Positions 5,606 to 5,667 of a stretch of DNA of 5,667 nucleotides are shown here, piece after piece. The DNA lies in assembly GCA_938001995.1 (NCBI GenBank), contig CALLAV010000292.1:1-5667 (forward strand), in the 5' to 3' direction. A model generated the notes under the pieces. It worked only from the letters and a program-made list of their open reading frames with translations. It had not been told where the DNA came from and made no database searches. Position 1 is the first letter of the stretch. Each line of letters opens with the position of its first letter. The stretch comes from an uncultured Amylibacter sp. GTDB taxonomy: Bacteria; Pseudomonadota; Alphaproteobacteria; Rhodobacterales; Rhodobacteraceae. The position numbers and the translations under genes were made by a program.

Positions 5606-5667
5606 ATGTTTCTGCGCTTCTTTGAGGCCCTGAGGGCTGCGAAAATCCCAGTGTCCCTGCGGGAGTA
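5606..5667 (+). CDS. CoxE-like VWA-domain protein, N-terminus only, cut by window edge
   Basis: Only the first 20 codons and two bases are present. The start MFLRFFEALRAAKIPVSLRE matches the typical N-terminus (FxxFFxxLRxAxxPVSxREY) of CoxE-like proteins, which carry a C-terminal VWA domain with a MIDAS metal site. None of the VWA domain is inside the window, so the call rests on this short stretch and on the MoxR ATPase at the head of the same operon. The ATG follows the previous stop by one base, with AAGGG ten bases upstream. In CoxD/CoxE systems the VWA partner works with the MoxR ATPase on a client enzyme. Confidence 0.72.
   Translation, partial: MFLRFFEALRAAKIPVSLRE

Overview
The window looks like ordinary chromosomal DNA from an alphaproteobacterium, most likely a Rhodobacteraceae member of the Roseobacter group. 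The evidence is a moderately high GC content with frequent GCG, CGC and GCC codons, a DksA of the R. sphaeroides type that has lost its zinc-finger cysteines, and a DUF2927 lipoprotein. The taxonomic call rests on remembered family features, not on a search.

Left block (1-1985, + strand): the 3' three-quarters of glmS (glucosamine-6-phosphate synthase, the entry step to UDP-GlcNAc) runs in from the left edge. It overlaps by 4 bases (ATGA) an AlkD-like HEAT-repeat DNA glycosylase that keeps all the expected active-site residues. The pair looks translationally coupled. A perfect 11-bp hairpin (2005-2032) ends the block. It works in both orientations, because the convergent dksA gene ends just to its right.

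Middle (2065-2765): dksA lies on the minus strand. It is best started at a GTG (base 2487) behind a strong Shine-Dalgarno. Upstream is a 278-base divergent intergenic region holding candidate promoters for both directions and a 28-base imperfect dyad in the presumed dksA leader.

Right block (2766-5667, + strand): a tight run of five genes. They encode a MoxR/CoxD-type AAA+ ATPase, a GNAT acetyltransferase, a DUF2927 lipoprotein with a degenerate metallopeptidase-like motif and a helical-repeat C-terminus, a 56-residue two-helix membrane protein, and the first 20 codons of a CoxE-like VWA protein cut by the right edge. Gaps are 5 nt, a 4-nt overlap, 12 nt and 1 nt, so this is almost certainly one operon. 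MoxR ATPases paired with VWA proteins generally act as chaperone or metal-insertion/maturation machines. Here the pair brackets an exported lipoprotein and a small membrane protein, which suggests an envelope-linked maturation system of unknown target. This is the most interesting part of the window.

No tRNA, rRNA, CRISPR array, insertion sequence or phage gene was seen.
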